Below are positions 39,288 through 48,522 of a stretch of 64,000 nucleotides of DNA, piece by piece. The stretch spans positions 160,719-224,718 of the forward strand of contig NZ_JACXXG010000005.1 in the NCBI RefSeq assembly GCF_014764705.1. Direction: 5' to 3'. Each line of letters opens with the position of its first letter. Positions within the stretch are counted from its first letter, which is position 1. This DNA comes from Stutzerimonas kunmingensis. Lineage in GTDB: Bacteria > Pseudomonadota > Gammaproteobacteria > Pseudomonadales > Pseudomonadaceae. The notes under the pieces are model-generated. The model had not been told where the DNA came from. It searched no databases and saw only the letters and a list, made by a program, of their open reading frames with translations. Both the position numbers and the translations under genes were made by a program.

Positions 39288-40099
39288 GTGCGTTCGTCCT
39301 GCGGCGCGCTGCGCGGTGCGGCGGGGCTGCCGTCGCGAATTTCGTCGTCGTGGTGGGCGATGAACGACTTGAGCGTTTCGCGCATGTAGGCCGGGCTGCG
39401 GCGATTGCACATCATCGAGATGCCCTGCATCACCAGATTCATCAGCGCCACGCGTTGCTCGGTACGCCGTTCGAGCTTCACGGCCACTGGTTTGAGGATC
39501 AGGTTGGCCAGCAGCACGCCGTAGAAGGTCGTCATCAGCGCGACCGCGAGGCTGCGGCCGATCAGGTCCATATTGCCGCTACCGAGCATGAACATCAGGT
39601 TGATCAGCCCGACCAGCGTGCCGATCATGCCGAACGCCGGCGCATAGTTGGACATCGCCCGGAACAGCTGTGCCTCGGCATTCTCCCGGGCGCGCAGTCG
39701 GGCGATGCGCCATTGCAGAAGTTCCAGGATGTCTTCTTCCGGGGTGTTGTCGATCACCAGCTGCACGCCGGTGCGCAGAAAGGGATTGCTGACCTGCTCG
39801 ACCGCTTTTTCCACCGCAGGTAGGTCACCGCTGATCCACAGTCGCGAGATCTGCACCAGCTCATCGAGATCCTGCCGGGTGTACAGGCGCTCGTTGCGCA
39901 TCACGGTCCAGATCAGCCCGAACACTCGGGTGACTTCGCGCAACGGATAGCTGATAAAGGTCGCCGCCAGGGTGCCGACTAGTACGATGCCGAGGCTTGG
40001 CAGGTCGATGAAAAGCGCGGGTTCTTTGGCGGCGAAGAGCATGACGACGGCGAGCAGTCCGATGCTCGCGACGATGCCGATCAGGGTGGAGGGATTCAT
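39284..40099 (-). CDS. MotA-family stator protein
   Basis: A 271-residue MotA/PomA-like channel protein with four helices: STLIGIVASIGLLAVVMLFA, PSLGIVLVGTLAATFISYP, AFGMIGTLVGLINLMFML and ALMTTFYGVLLANLILKPV. A cytoplasmic loop with charged residues is present (RNERLYTRQDLDEL). It is the partner of the downstream MotB-like gene. Its energy source (H+ or Na+) cannot be read with certainty. Confidence 0.9.
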   Translation of the reverse strand: MNPSTLIGIVASIGLLAVVMLFAAKEPALFIDLPSLGIVLVGTLAATFISYPLREVTRVFGLIWTVMRNERLYTRQDLDELVQISRLWISGDLPAVEKAVEQVSNPFLRTGVQLVIDNTPEEDILELLQWRIARLRARENAEAQLFRAMSNYAPAFGMIGTLVGLINLMFMLGSGNMDLIGRSLAVALMTTFYGVLLANLILKPVAVKLERRTEQRVALMNLVMQGISMMCNRRSPAYMRETLKSFIAHHDDEIRDGSPAAPRSAPQDERT

Positions 40100-40200
40100 C
40101 GGAACTCCGCTGAAGGGGGGCAGTGCAGAAAGCGCGCGATCATAGCAGCTGGCCTTGCGCGTACGGCTGACCTGGGTCAGATCAGCCGCTGGCAGCCGCT

Positions 40201-41307
<1,107 letters not shown>

Positions 41308-41425
41308 CTAGAGGCTTTCGACGCAATGCGCATACCGCTCGCCGGTTCAATCCATTGAGCGGGTTGCTGGCGCTGCATAGAAGAGGATGCAATTGGCCTG
41401 CCGCAGGCCCGGCAGCAGTCTGTGG

Positions 41426-41453
41426 TTGTAAGTTGCTGATAAGCCGGTACAAT
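41426..41453 (+). promoter_or_regulatory. Candidate promoter of ffs
   Basis: TTGTAA (41426-41431), 16 bases, TACAAT (41448-41453). Transcription would start near 41460, giving a short leader before the mature 5' end at about 41487, consistent with RNase P processing known for 4.5S RNA. The rest of the 298-base gap to the minus-strand gene shows nothing clear. Confidence 0.5.
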
Positions 41454-41485
41454 GGCGCCGCTCGCCGCCAGGCGGGTTTCGTTAT

Positions 41486-41597
41486 GGTGGGCCCTGCCGG
41501 TCCCCTCGCAACGATCAGCCGTGAACCCGGTCAGGCCCGGAAGGGAGCAGCCGCAGCGGTGACATTGTGTGCCGGGGTGTGGCTGGTAGGGTTCACC
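41486..41597 (+). ncRNA. ffs: 4.5S RNA, signal recognition particle RNA
   Basis: The small bacterial SRP RNA, about 112 bases. The apical signature GGTCAGGCCCGGAAGGGAGC (GGAA tetraloop and Ffh-binding internal loop) is unmistakable. The terminal stem pairs GTGGGCCCTGCC (41487-41498) with GGTAGGGTTCAC (41585-41596) in full when G-U pairs count. It binds Ffh and targets membrane proteins. This is the intact copy; the integrase lies 74 bases downstream, and a second partial copy sits at 54811. Confidence 0.96.
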
Positions 41598-41606
41598 TCC
41601 ATAACG
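41494..41606 (+). repeat. Left attachment repeat (attL), 113 bp
   Basis: Identical over 113 bases to 54811-54923. It begins eight bases into the ffs RNA and ends ten bases past its 3' end. The flanking bases differ on both sides (c/g before, t/a after). Confidence 0.95.
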
Positions 41607-41648
41607 TATCTCCTTGATTTCTAACGGTTTTTCGCTCTGATCACGCCA

Positions 41649-41668
41649 GTGATCCATAGGGTGATCCA
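41649..41668 (+). repeat. Left arm-type repeats (GTGATCCA x2)
   Basis: GTGATCCA at 41649-41656 and 41661-41668, twelve bases apart, just before the integrase start at 41671. The same motif recurs at the right end in the same orientation. They are probable arm-type binding sites of the integrase and may also affect its own expression. Confidence 0.65.
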
Positions 41669-41670
41669 CC

Positions 41671-43116
41671 GTGTCTTCTGTACCTTCTTACCTCTGGTTA
41701 TCCCGACACTCGATCTTCTATTTCAGAATCGTGGTGCCTGGAGTTCTGCGTCCGCTTTTCCCTTGTTCCGAGATCCGCCGTTCACTGCAGACACGCTGCA
41801 AGCGCGAAGCGCTGATCCGTGGGCGCGAATTGCTCCTGCAGGTTCAGCAGCTCTACACCCAGGCATTCCAGGGCACTCGGCCATCCCTCGACTCCCTACG
41901 TGGTGCTTGGGAGGCGGGCGGTAAGCGAGTTGCTAGTTGGGCTGCATGGCTCCGTCAGCAGCAATTGGTTGCGCTTGCGGAGAAGCCTTTGGAGCAAGGG
42001 GAGGGAGGCAGGGTGAGAGGGCCACAGAAGCCCCGCAGTGCCCCCTCAAGAGCCAAACAGGTGCAGCCAGATAGGCTGATAGCAGATGCGCCAAGCAACG
42101 CTCCACGCTTCTCCAGGGTGGTTCAGGAGTGCCTGGAGCAGCAGTCTCATGAAGGCGTGGCTGCGAAGACGCTATCCGACAAGCGTTCCGTGGCTGAGCT
42201 AATGACTCGGATCGTGGGTGATTTGCCGGTCGATCTCATCACTCGCCAGGATGCCCGCAAGTTCCGAGAGGTGGCACTCAAGCTCCCGCCGAGGATGAAT
42301 CAGCTTCCCGAGGGACAATCGCTGGAGCAGATCATCGAGACTGCCACCACCACGATCAGCCTCACCACGTTCAACAACTACGTGAAGAACCTGACGACCT
42401 TTTTCTCCTATGCCATCCGTGAGGGCTACTGCGAGCGCAACCCGTTCGACGGGCTTCGAGTCAGGCAGCGAGGCAAGGTCAGCGAGGAGCGCAGTGTCTT
42501 CACCGAGGACGATCTGCGCCGTCTGTTCTCGAAGCAGGTTTACGCATCAGCCAACTCAGCTCAGCCGCACAAGTACTGGCTGCCACTGCTCGGCCTGTAC
42601 ACCGGGGCGAGACTCAATGAGCTATGCCAGCTCTATCTGGATGATGTGGTCTGCATTAACGGCATCGATTGCTTACACATCCGGGCGACCAGGTCCGATC
42701 AGAAGCTGAAAACCGTCACTTCGGAAAGACTCGTGCCGATCCACTCGAAGTTGAAAGCGCTGGGGTTCCTTGAGTTCGTCCGGTCGCAGCGGGAGGCTGG
42801 CCACCAACGTCTTTTCGCGGAGCTGACCTTGCACAAGGCGCATGGCTACGCTGCCGCTCCCTCCAAGTGGTTCACTCGGGTTCGTGATCAGTTGGGCTTC
42901 CGTGATGGGGCAGAGCGCAAGGACTTCCACAGCTTCCGGCACACGCTTGCTGATCATCTGAAGCAGAAGGGAATAGTCGAGTCGCTGGTTGGCGGCATTC
43001 TTGGCCATCAGAGCGGTGGGATTACCTTCAGTCGATACGGAAAGGACTTCAGGCCGGAGGTGCTGGCTCCGGTGATTGAGGCAGTGGATTTTGATGCTGC
43101 TGAGTGGCTGCGGTGA
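41671..43116 (+). CDS. Tyrosine site-specific integrase
   Basis: A 481-residue tyrosine recombinase with an N-terminal DUF6538-like part (YLWLSRHSIFYFRIVVP), a core-binding domain (about residues 145-265), and the catalytic domain. The catalytic residues lie in TGARLNELCQLY (Arg), HSFRHTLADHL (His/Arg) and GHQSGGITFSRYGKDF (His and Tyr at about 454). It begins with GTG 64 bases after attL, the normal place for an element integrase. It would catalyse insertion into and excision from ffs. Confidence 0.92.
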   Translation: MSSVPSYLWLSRHSIFYFRIVVPGVLRPLFPCSEIRRSLQTRCKREALIRGRELLLQVQQLYTQAFQGTRPSLDSLRGAWEAGGKRVASWAAWLRQQQLVALAEKPLEQGEGGRVRGPQKPRSAPSRAKQVQPDRLIADAPSNAPRFSRVVQECLEQQSHEGVAAKTLSDKRSVAELMTRIVGDLPVDLITRQDARKFREVALKLPPRMNQLPEGQSLEQIIETATTTISLTTFNNYVKNLTTFFSYAIREGYCERNPFDGLRVRQRGKVSEERSVFTEDDLRRLFSKQVYASANSAQPHKYWLPLLGLYTGARLNELCQLYLDDVVCINGIDCLHIRATRSDQKLKTVTSERLVPIHSKLKALGFLEFVRSQREAGHQRLFAELTLHKAHGYAAAPSKWFTRVRDQLGFRDGAERKDFHSFRHTLADHLKQKGIVESLVGGILGHQSGGITFSRYGKDFRPEVLAPVIEAVDFDAAEWLR

Positions 43117-43607
43117 TTGGTGATGATGGCCATCGTGTTGACGCCTTCCAGGGTACGCACGAAGGTGGCCAGGGATTCCTGGCGCAACGCCACGCAGTTG
43201 TCGAAAACGACAGCCTTCGGTGCCATCTCCTTGTTCTCCAGGGCGAGCTGCTCGTTCTTCTCTGCCAGCTCGGCAGCCAGACGCAGGGCTTCGGGCAGCG
43301 ACTGCGGGACACGGAAGGCAGCGCCCTTGGCTTGCTCCTCTAGTTCATGCAGACGGTCGATGACCTTGGCGCGGAGCGGGATGCTGTAGCCGGTCAGCAG
43401 GATCTCAACCTCGCGGCGCGGGAGGTTGAAGCAAGGCTTCTCACGGCCATAGGCGTCCAGATAGATGCCCTCAAAACTGAAGGCATCTTTCCCAAGCTCT
43501 TGCAGCATCGAGCGGATGTCCCGCATCACGTTGTAGTGTTCCTTCCCGGTCAGCTCTGCGATCTCGCGGCTGCTCATGGTTACCGGCTTGTTGGTCAGTG
43601 CATTCAT
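43008..43607 (-). CDS. Rha-family phage regulator, C-terminus replaced
   Basis: A 199-residue protein whose N-terminal part is a Rha domain: MSSREIAELTGKEHYNVMRDI, FNLPRREVEILLTGYSIPLR and RVIDRLHELEEQ-like helices. A KilA-C/ANT-type segment begins at about residue 125 (ALRQESLATFVRTLEGVNTMA). After residue 163 the reading frame runs antisense into the last 109 bases of the integrase gene and loses family similarity. The C-terminal DNA-binding domain therefore seems lost. Rha proteins act in phage lysis/lysogeny control; here it is probably a relic. Confidence 0.7.
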   Translation of the reverse strand: MNALTNKPVTMSSREIAELTGKEHYNVMRDIRSMLQELGKDAFSFEGIYLDAYGREKPCFNLPRREVEILLTGYSIPLRAKVIDRLHELEEQAKGAAFRVPQSLPEALRLAAELAEKNEQLALENKEMAPKAVVFDNCVALRQESLATFVRTLEGVNTMAIITNHRSHSAASKSTASITGASTSGLKSFPYRLKVIPPL

Positions 43608-43697
43608 GTTCTGTCCTCCAGAAAAGACGAAGCCCGCTCAGAGGCGGGCTATGGGTGTTCGCTGGTAGTGAGGGTTTTTCCGTGATCGTGGAAAAAG

Positions 43698-43904
43698 TCA
43701 GTGGCCTGGGCCGATCAATGCCTTGAGGTTCTCGGCGGTCTCTTTAGCCGCCTGGGCTTCCGCGATCAGGATCAGGTTCTTCTCCTGCAGTCGGTCGATC
43801 TGCTCGGTGTTGCGACTGACCTCGATGTTGTTGGTGGCGGTCAGTTGTTCGAGCTGGTCGATGGTCTTCTGGAAGGACTTGAGGATCTTGTTGAGCTGGA
43901 TCAT
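43698..43904 (-). CDS. Small coiled-coil protein
   Basis: A 68-residue helical protein (IQLNKILKSFQKTIDQLEQL, then RNTEQIDRLQEKNLILIAEA) with clear heptads. GAGAGG is five bases before the ATG. Unknown function; phage-type small protein in the element. Confidence 0.6.
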   Translation of the reverse strand: MIQLNKILKSFQKTIDQLEQLTATNNIEVSRNTEQIDRLQEKNLILIAEAQAAKETAENLKALIGPGH

Positions 43905-44138
43905 GCGGGCCTCTCGTCGGGAGGCAAGAGCGAGAGGCGAACTATGCGCGCGCGGTTAGTTGGACTGGCTGGTTGGGACACGATGCCGCTGCAGCCTCGA
44001 TAAAGACTGGCACGGCCAACTATTGAGTTATGCAATTGATTCTGCAGTGAAAATAACGCGAAGGTGAGAACGTTGAAGCGCCCCGATACGGTTTGCTATC
44101 TGTAGCGAACACGACAAATGAATCGGAGGTTTCAGCCA

Positions 44139-44285
44139 ATGACCAGCAATCAATTTGGCTTCAGCGTCTCTATTGGCAAAGCACGTCTTTGCTTATTCAT
44201 CGGTGACGTGTACGTCCGAATGCCGAGGCGCTTTGAGTTGGCCTGGAATAGCTCTGGTTTCTATCTCGGCAAGGACGGAGCGTGA
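44139..44285 (+). CDS. Small 48-residue protein coupled to a MarR-like gene
   Basis: A small open frame found by hand: begins MTSNQFGFSVSIGKARLCLF and ends WNSSGFYLGKDGA. CGGAGGT sits eight bases before the ATG. Its TGA overlaps the GTG of the following MarR-like gene (GTGA), as in coupled operons. This support is good though nothing is known of the function. Confidence 0.6.
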   Translation: MTSNQFGFSVSIGKARLCLFIGDVYVRMPRRFELAWNSSGFYLGKDGA

Positions 44286-44692
44286 CGCACATGGAAACCA
44301 CATTCAGCAAACACGCCCTGGCTTATGATCGGTATGCACTTGTCCAGCTTTTCAAAGCGATTGAAGAGTTCCGTGGCGTTGACCCAGAGATGCCAGCACA
44401 AGGCATGGCATTGTTCCTCTACTCGGCGATCTACCCAGGCTGCACGATGGCGGATCTGCAGAAGAACCTCGGGATGACCCAATCGTCCTGTTCAAGGAAT
44501 GTCTCAGCCTTGTCGGAGTGGCATCGTCTTGAAAAGCCAGGACTCGGATTGATAGTGGCAACGCCAGATCCGATGGAACGCCGCAGGAAGATCGTGCAGT
44601 TGACCGAGAAGGGGCAGCAACTGGCTGTCTCCCTGACCGAGGCGGTGATGAATCCGGTTCGACTGTCGTCGTTCTCGAAGGCAGCACGGTAA
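44282..44692 (+). CDS. MarR-like winged-helix regulator
   Basis: A 136-residue protein with a MarR-type winged helix: GCTMADLQKNLGMTQSSCSRNVSALSEW (recognition helix around MTQSSCSRN), and the wing PMERRRKIVQLTEKG. It starts with GTG, overlapping the preceding small gene by four bases. Probably regulates element genes; target unknown. Confidence 0.75.
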   Translation: MTHMETTFSKHALAYDRYALVQLFKAIEEFRGVDPEMPAQGMALFLYSAIYPGCTMADLQKNLGMTQSSCSRNVSALSEWHRLEKPGLGLIVATPDPMERRRKIVQLTEKGQQLAVSLTEAVMNPVRLSSFSKAAR

Positions 44693-44698
44693 AAAAAT

Positions 44699-44761
44699 AA
44701 CCCCCAGCACCAAACCGATAGGTCGGCCTCCTGGCTTTCCAGGCTAAGGGTGATGGGGGTT
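44699..44761 (-). terminator. Terminator of the antA operon
   Basis: On the minus strand AACCCCCATCACC and GGTGCTGGGGGTT pair around a loop that itself contains a smaller stem, followed by ATTTTTTT. It lies right after the 63-residue gene and next to the convergent MarR-like gene. Confidence 0.7.
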
Positions 44762-44764
44762 CTG

Positions 44765-44956
44765 TCAGTTGCTGCTCGTTGGTGCCAGCCGGAGCACCGG
44801 AAGGTTCATCTGCTGGGCTGCTTTCCATCTGCGTTTGTCTGCGGCCAGGATCTCGCTCAGCAGCGGATGTTGGGCGGTGCCTCCGGCAGTCGTAGCCAAC
44901 AAGCCCGAAGTGCTCCGACTCCTGGCCTTCCTCACTTCACTGGCGATGCTCTTCAT
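44765..44956 (-). CDS. Small basic protein, third gene of the antA operon
   Basis: A 63-residue basic protein (KSIASEVRKARSRSTSGLLA, then LLSEILAADKRRWKAAQQMN). Its ATG overlaps the stop of the preceding gene (TGATG) and a terminator follows its own stop. The chain of overlaps with antA supports it as real. No function known. Confidence 0.55.
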   Translation of the reverse strand: MKSIASEVRKARSRSTSGLLATTAGGTAQHPLLSEILAADKRRWKAAQQMNLPVLRLAPTSSN

Positions 44957-45099
44957 CAGCGAGACCCTTCTGCAGTTCTCTGCTTGGATCGAGCAACCAA
45001 CTTGAAGTCGGTCTGCCAGGCGATGCAGAGCAGGTACACCAGGGGAACCAAAGGCCAGAGAAGCAGGGCGCCCAGGAAGATCAGTTCAGGCAGACGCAT
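44956..45099 (-). CDS. Small membrane protein, second gene of the antA operon
   Basis: A 47-residue protein found by hand: N-terminal hydrophobic helix LIFLGALLLWPLVPLVYLLC and a basic tail (KLVARSKQRTAEGSR). Its ATG overlaps the antA stop (TGATG), and GAGGAGGT within the last antA codons is an ideal ribosome site six bases ahead. It is coupled in turn to the next gene. A single-helix basic protein near an antirepressor could be phage-type lysis or superinfection-exclusion related; this is a guess. Confidence 0.65.
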   Translation of the reverse strand: MRLPELIFLGALLLWPLVPLVYLLCIAWQTDFKLVARSKQRTAEGSR

Positions 45100-45920
45100 C
45101 AGGCTACCTCCTCTGGGGTCTTGATGTAGTCGCTCGGGTCGACGCTGTTTCCGTAGGGCTGGTTCAGTACTGCCTCGATCTGCGACAGTGTCATGCCGCC
45201 AGCCAGCATGGTCAGGGCGGAGTCGTAGGCACGGCTGTACTGGTTGAGGTCATCGGTAGTGAGCGAGTCCCGAATGGGGCGGCCTATCTTGGCTCGCCAT
45301 TCGCTGGAGGACAGTCCGGTCATCACTCGGCACACGAGCGACATCAGGCATCCTTTCATCTCCATGGCTTCCTGCCTGACGAGGCTCCTTGGCAGCTCTC
45401 CAGACTTAGCCTTCTCGCCAGCGATGACGAATGCCTGATGAGCGACCTGATTGTCGATGCTTGTCAGCATGGAGCCCCGGATCGGGGTATAGCGGATGAG
45501 CTTGAAGGCCAGCTCTTCCATGTCGAGGAAGTAGTGCCGCACCTCGCGCCCTTCTGGGGTTTGTGTGCTCATGGCCAAATGCGCCGCGCAGTTACGGCTG
45601 AGAATGTAGTCGGTGCGGGGCTTTCGCGATGATGGCGTGCTCTTTTTTACCACCTCCGAATAATGCCCGAACTCGTCCACTATTCTTGCTGCGCCGCGAG
45701 AGACCCATTTGTCGAAACGGGCTTCGGGTCTGCCTATTTTCTCCCAGAGCCTCCGAGCATCAATACACGGCTCTGTTCTGCTCTCGACGAATGGCAGTAT
45801 CCGGCGAACCCGGATCATCCTCTCGGCCTGTTCCTCGGTGAAGCCAAGAGTCTGCATGACGTGCTTCGGGCAGTTGGCGGGAGTGTGGTTAAAGGTCTTG
45901 CCAGTTCGTTTGCTTTTCAT
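45099..45920 (-). CDS. AntA/AntB-type phage antirepressor
   Basis: A 273-residue protein. The AntA/AntB domain spans about residues 45-145: IDARRLWEKIGRPEARFDKW, then DYILSRNCAAHLAMSTQTPEG and REVRHYFLDMEE. A helical C-terminal part follows. The ATG at 45920 is used; ATGs at 45932 and 45983 are possible but lack a ribosome site. Phage antirepressors inactivate lysogeny repressors; here it may control the element. It leads two tiny overlapped genes. Confidence 0.78.
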   Translation of the reverse strand: MKSKRTGKTFNHTPANCPKHVMQTLGFTEEQAERMIRVRRILPFVESRTEPCIDARRLWEKIGRPEARFDKWVSRGAARIVDEFGHYSEVVKKSTPSSRKPRTDYILSRNCAAHLAMSTQTPEGREVRHYFLDMEELAFKLIRYTPIRGSMLTSIDNQVAHQAFVIAGEKAKSGELPRSLVRQEAMEMKGCLMSLVCRVMTGLSSSEWRAKIGRPIRDSLTTDDLNQYSRAYDSALTMLAGGMTLSQIEAVLNQPYGNSVDPSDYIKTPEEVA

Positions 45921-46959
45921 GGCGTAGATCATCCTTTTTGTGCAGCCGTCAGAGTCCCTTCCATCCATGCCACCAGCTCCCATCTACAAGGGAAACACGG
46001 ACGGCTCGGACGGCTGGACAAAACGGGCTGGGTTTCAGGGGTATCTGCAAGGGATGCAGGGTTGATGCTGGTGACTTGCCCAGGAGTTCCCCGATGCCTG
46101 GAAGCCATCCATGGGCCAAAGCCTGGGCAGCAGTGGTTGCCTAGGTCGCTACTGTGCTGAGGCCAGGGCTGATGGATGACAGAGGCGAATGGGGAAACTC
46201 CTGGGCGGAGTCATCTGGAGGTACATGAAGATGAGCAGGAGGTGGTCTGGCAGAGTGTCTTGGGCTTCCTGACAACCACTGACGGGGATGGTCACTGACA
46301 ACATCGTCATCGGTAATCATCGATCCTGTGTCAGCAGAGTTGGGGAGGCATCAAGAGCAACTCCGCAAGACAGACTTGATGTTGTCTCATTGCTTCGTTC
46401 TTCATTGATGGATTGATGGTAATGACCATGGATGAAGGACAGCTCAAAGACACTCTTAGAGTGGCTTCGCCATCCACCGCTACACCCCGCGAGTCATCGC
46501 AGGTAGCCAGCCTCGACTAGGTGCCATCACCCCCTAGCCAGCTATGTCAGGTTCGTCATCACCCGTGACTGCTGGCCGATTGGTCGGGGCAGTGAGAGGG
46601 GCTGTACGCCTGAAGCTCAAAGTAGCAGTAGGTACTCGGCGGTCGCCTCGCTGGGCTGTTGCCTTTCCCTGGCTCGATCAGCTCCTCCGGCGGTTTGCGG
46701 CGGTGAAGATCGAGCGTCATGGTTGAAGATCGAACGTGCGAGATTGCGCGTTCTTTCCTCCATAACAGTGTGGTAATCGATCTTCGTCGAACGTGCTGCG
46801 ATCTTGCTAGCAGGGCATTGGTGGCAAGTAGGCTGCTCCTCTTTGGTAGCAGAGCGCGTGATGGCACTCTGGTCTGTTCCGGTTATAGCCATGCGTTTGA
46901 TTGGCTCTCGCCTGTAGTAAGCTCATCGGCATTTCTGTATTACTGCGTGGAGATGTGCC
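45921..46959. other. 1-kb gap without a convincing gene
   Basis: Open frames here lack ribosome sites and coding character on both strands. A short frame at about 46420-46520 (34 codons) is too weak to call. The notable content is the GAAGATCGA repeat cluster at 46705-46785, just before hsdM, and probably the antA promoter. The region may hold an untranslated RNA or the remains of deleted genes. Confidence 0.5.
46705..46785 (+). repeat. GAAGATCGA repeats upstream of hsdM
   Basis: GAAGATCGA occurs at 46705-46713 and 46725-46733 (20 bases apart), and inverted as TCGATCTTC at 46777-46785. CGAACGTGC also occurs twice, after the second copy and after the inverted one. Two direct copies at two helical turns and one inverted copy suggest an operator. 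Confidence 0.5.
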
Positions 46960-48522
46960 TTGGTCACTGGAGATGTAGAGAAGCGTTTGTGGGCTGTAGC
47001 TGACCAACTATGGGCCAACACGGGGCTGAGGCCGGGGGAGTTCTCGGTGCCTGTCCTGGGGCTGATCTTCCTGCGATATGCCGAGAAGATGTACGCCGCT
47101 GCCGAAGAGAAGCTGGGGCCGATTGGCTCTGGTGGTCGCCGTAAGGTCAGCAAGGATGACTATCTGGCCGAGGGTGTGATCTTCCTTCCAGAGAAGGCCC
47201 GCTTCTCCTATCTGCAGACCCTCACCGAGGGCGATGTCATCGGTCTGGCGATTAACGAAGCCATGAAGGCCGTTGAAGAAGAGAACGTCGACCTCAAGGG
47301 CGCTCTGCCTCGCAACTACGTCCAGCTTGGCAACAAGGTGCTGCTGGAACTGATCAAGCTGCTCGGCCCGGTGGATCTCAGCGGTGACGCTTTCGGCAAA
47401 GTCTACGAGTACTTCCTGGGCAACTTCGCACTGAAGGAAGGCCAAAAGGGCGGTGTCTTCTATACCCCCGAGTCTATCGTGAAGCTGATCGTCGAGATCA
47501 TCGAGCCGTTCCATGGGCGGATCTTTGACCCGGCTTGTGGTTCGGGCGGCATGTTCGCCCAGTCGGCTGACTTCGTTAAGCGTCACCACAAGACGGCGAT
47601 GGAAGAAATCTCCATCTTCGGCACCGAGAAAGAGCAGGTCACGGTCAATCTGAACAAGATGAACCTGGCTGTGCATGGCCTGTCGGGTGATGTGCGTATC
47701 GCCAACACCTACTACGAAGACCCGCATGAGGCCGTTACCCGTGATGGCGGGCGCTTCGACTTTGTTATGGCCAATCCGCCGTTCAACGTATCGGGTGTCG
47801 ATAAGGAGCGACTTGAAGGCGACCTGCGGTTCCCGTTCGGTGTGCCGAAGACCGACAACGCCAACTACCTCTGGATCCAGCTCTTTTACGCATCGCTGAA
47901 CAAGAACGGTCGCGCTGGTTTCGTTATGGCGAACTCGGCAGGTGATGCACGAGGCAGCGAGCAGGTCATCCGGCAGAAGCTCATCGAGAGTGGCGCAGTC
48001 GATGTGATCGTTTCGGTTGGCTCGAATTTCTTCTACACCGTGACCCTGCCTTGCACGCTGTGGTTCTTTGACCGAGCGAAAGAACGTGATGCAGAGAGAG
48101 CAGACAAGGTTCTGTTTATCGATGCTCGCCACATCTACCGGCAGATCGACCGGGCACACCGTGATTTCATGCCTGAGCAGATCGAGTTTCTTGCCAACAT
48201 CGTGCGGCTTTATCGTGGCGAAGCGCCGGAACTGGAGCAGGGTAGCGCTGAGTTGCTAGCCGAGAGAGGGCTGGGCGATGGTTATGTGGATGTCCCTGGG
48301 CTGTGCAAGGTTGCCACTCGCCAGCAAATTGAAGCTCAGGGCTGGTCGCTGAACCCAGGTAGGTATGTTGGTGCTGCTGCTAGAGAAGTCGAGGATGTGG
48401 ACTTCACCGAACGGTTAGAAGAGCTGGCTGAAGAGTTGGAAGTTCTAAATGCTGAGTCACGAGAACTCGAATCAAGAATTGCAGATAACATTGCAGTGAT
48501 CTTCGATGGAGCATCCGCATGA
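46960..48522 (+). CDS. hsdM: Type I restriction-modification DNA methylase subunit HsdM
   Basis: A 520-residue N6-adenine methyltransferase. The N-terminal helical domain is [24 protein letters not shown] motif I is [11 protein letters not shown] (about residue 188) and motif IV is NPPF (about 271). The C-terminal coil (about 480-515) contacts HsdS. TTG 46960 is the start, with GGAG seven bases upstream; no ATG or GTG fits better. The hsdS start overlaps its stop by four bases. Confidence 0.93.
   Translation: MVTGDVEKRLWAVADQLWANTGLRPGEFSVPVLGLIFLRYAEKMYAAAEEKLGPIGSGGRRKVSKDDYLAEGVIFLPEKARFSYLQTLTEGDVIGLAINEAMKAVEEENVDLKGALPRNYVQLGNKVLLELIKLLGPVDLSGDAFGKVYEYFLGNFALKEGQKGGVFYTPESIVKLIVEIIEPFHGRIFDPACGSGGMFAQSADFVKRHHKTAMEEISIFGTEKEQVTVNLNKMNLAVHGLSGDVRIANTYYEDPHEAVTRDGGRFDFVMANPPFNVSGVDKERLEGDLRFPFGVPKTDNANYLWIQLFYASLNKNGRAGFVMANSAGDARGSEQVIRQKLIESGAVDVIVSVGSNFFYTVTLPCTLWFFDRAKERDAERADKVLFIDARHIYRQIDRAHRDFMPEQIEFLANIVRLYRGEAPELEQGSAELLAERGLGDGYVDVPGLCKVATRQQIEAQGWSLNPGRYVGAAAREVEDVDFTERLEELAEELEVLNAESRELESRIADNIAVIFDGASA

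Noticed and set aside
46719..47003. A 94-codon frame before and overlapping hsdM
   Set aside because: No ribosome site, odd composition, and it runs into hsdM in another frame.
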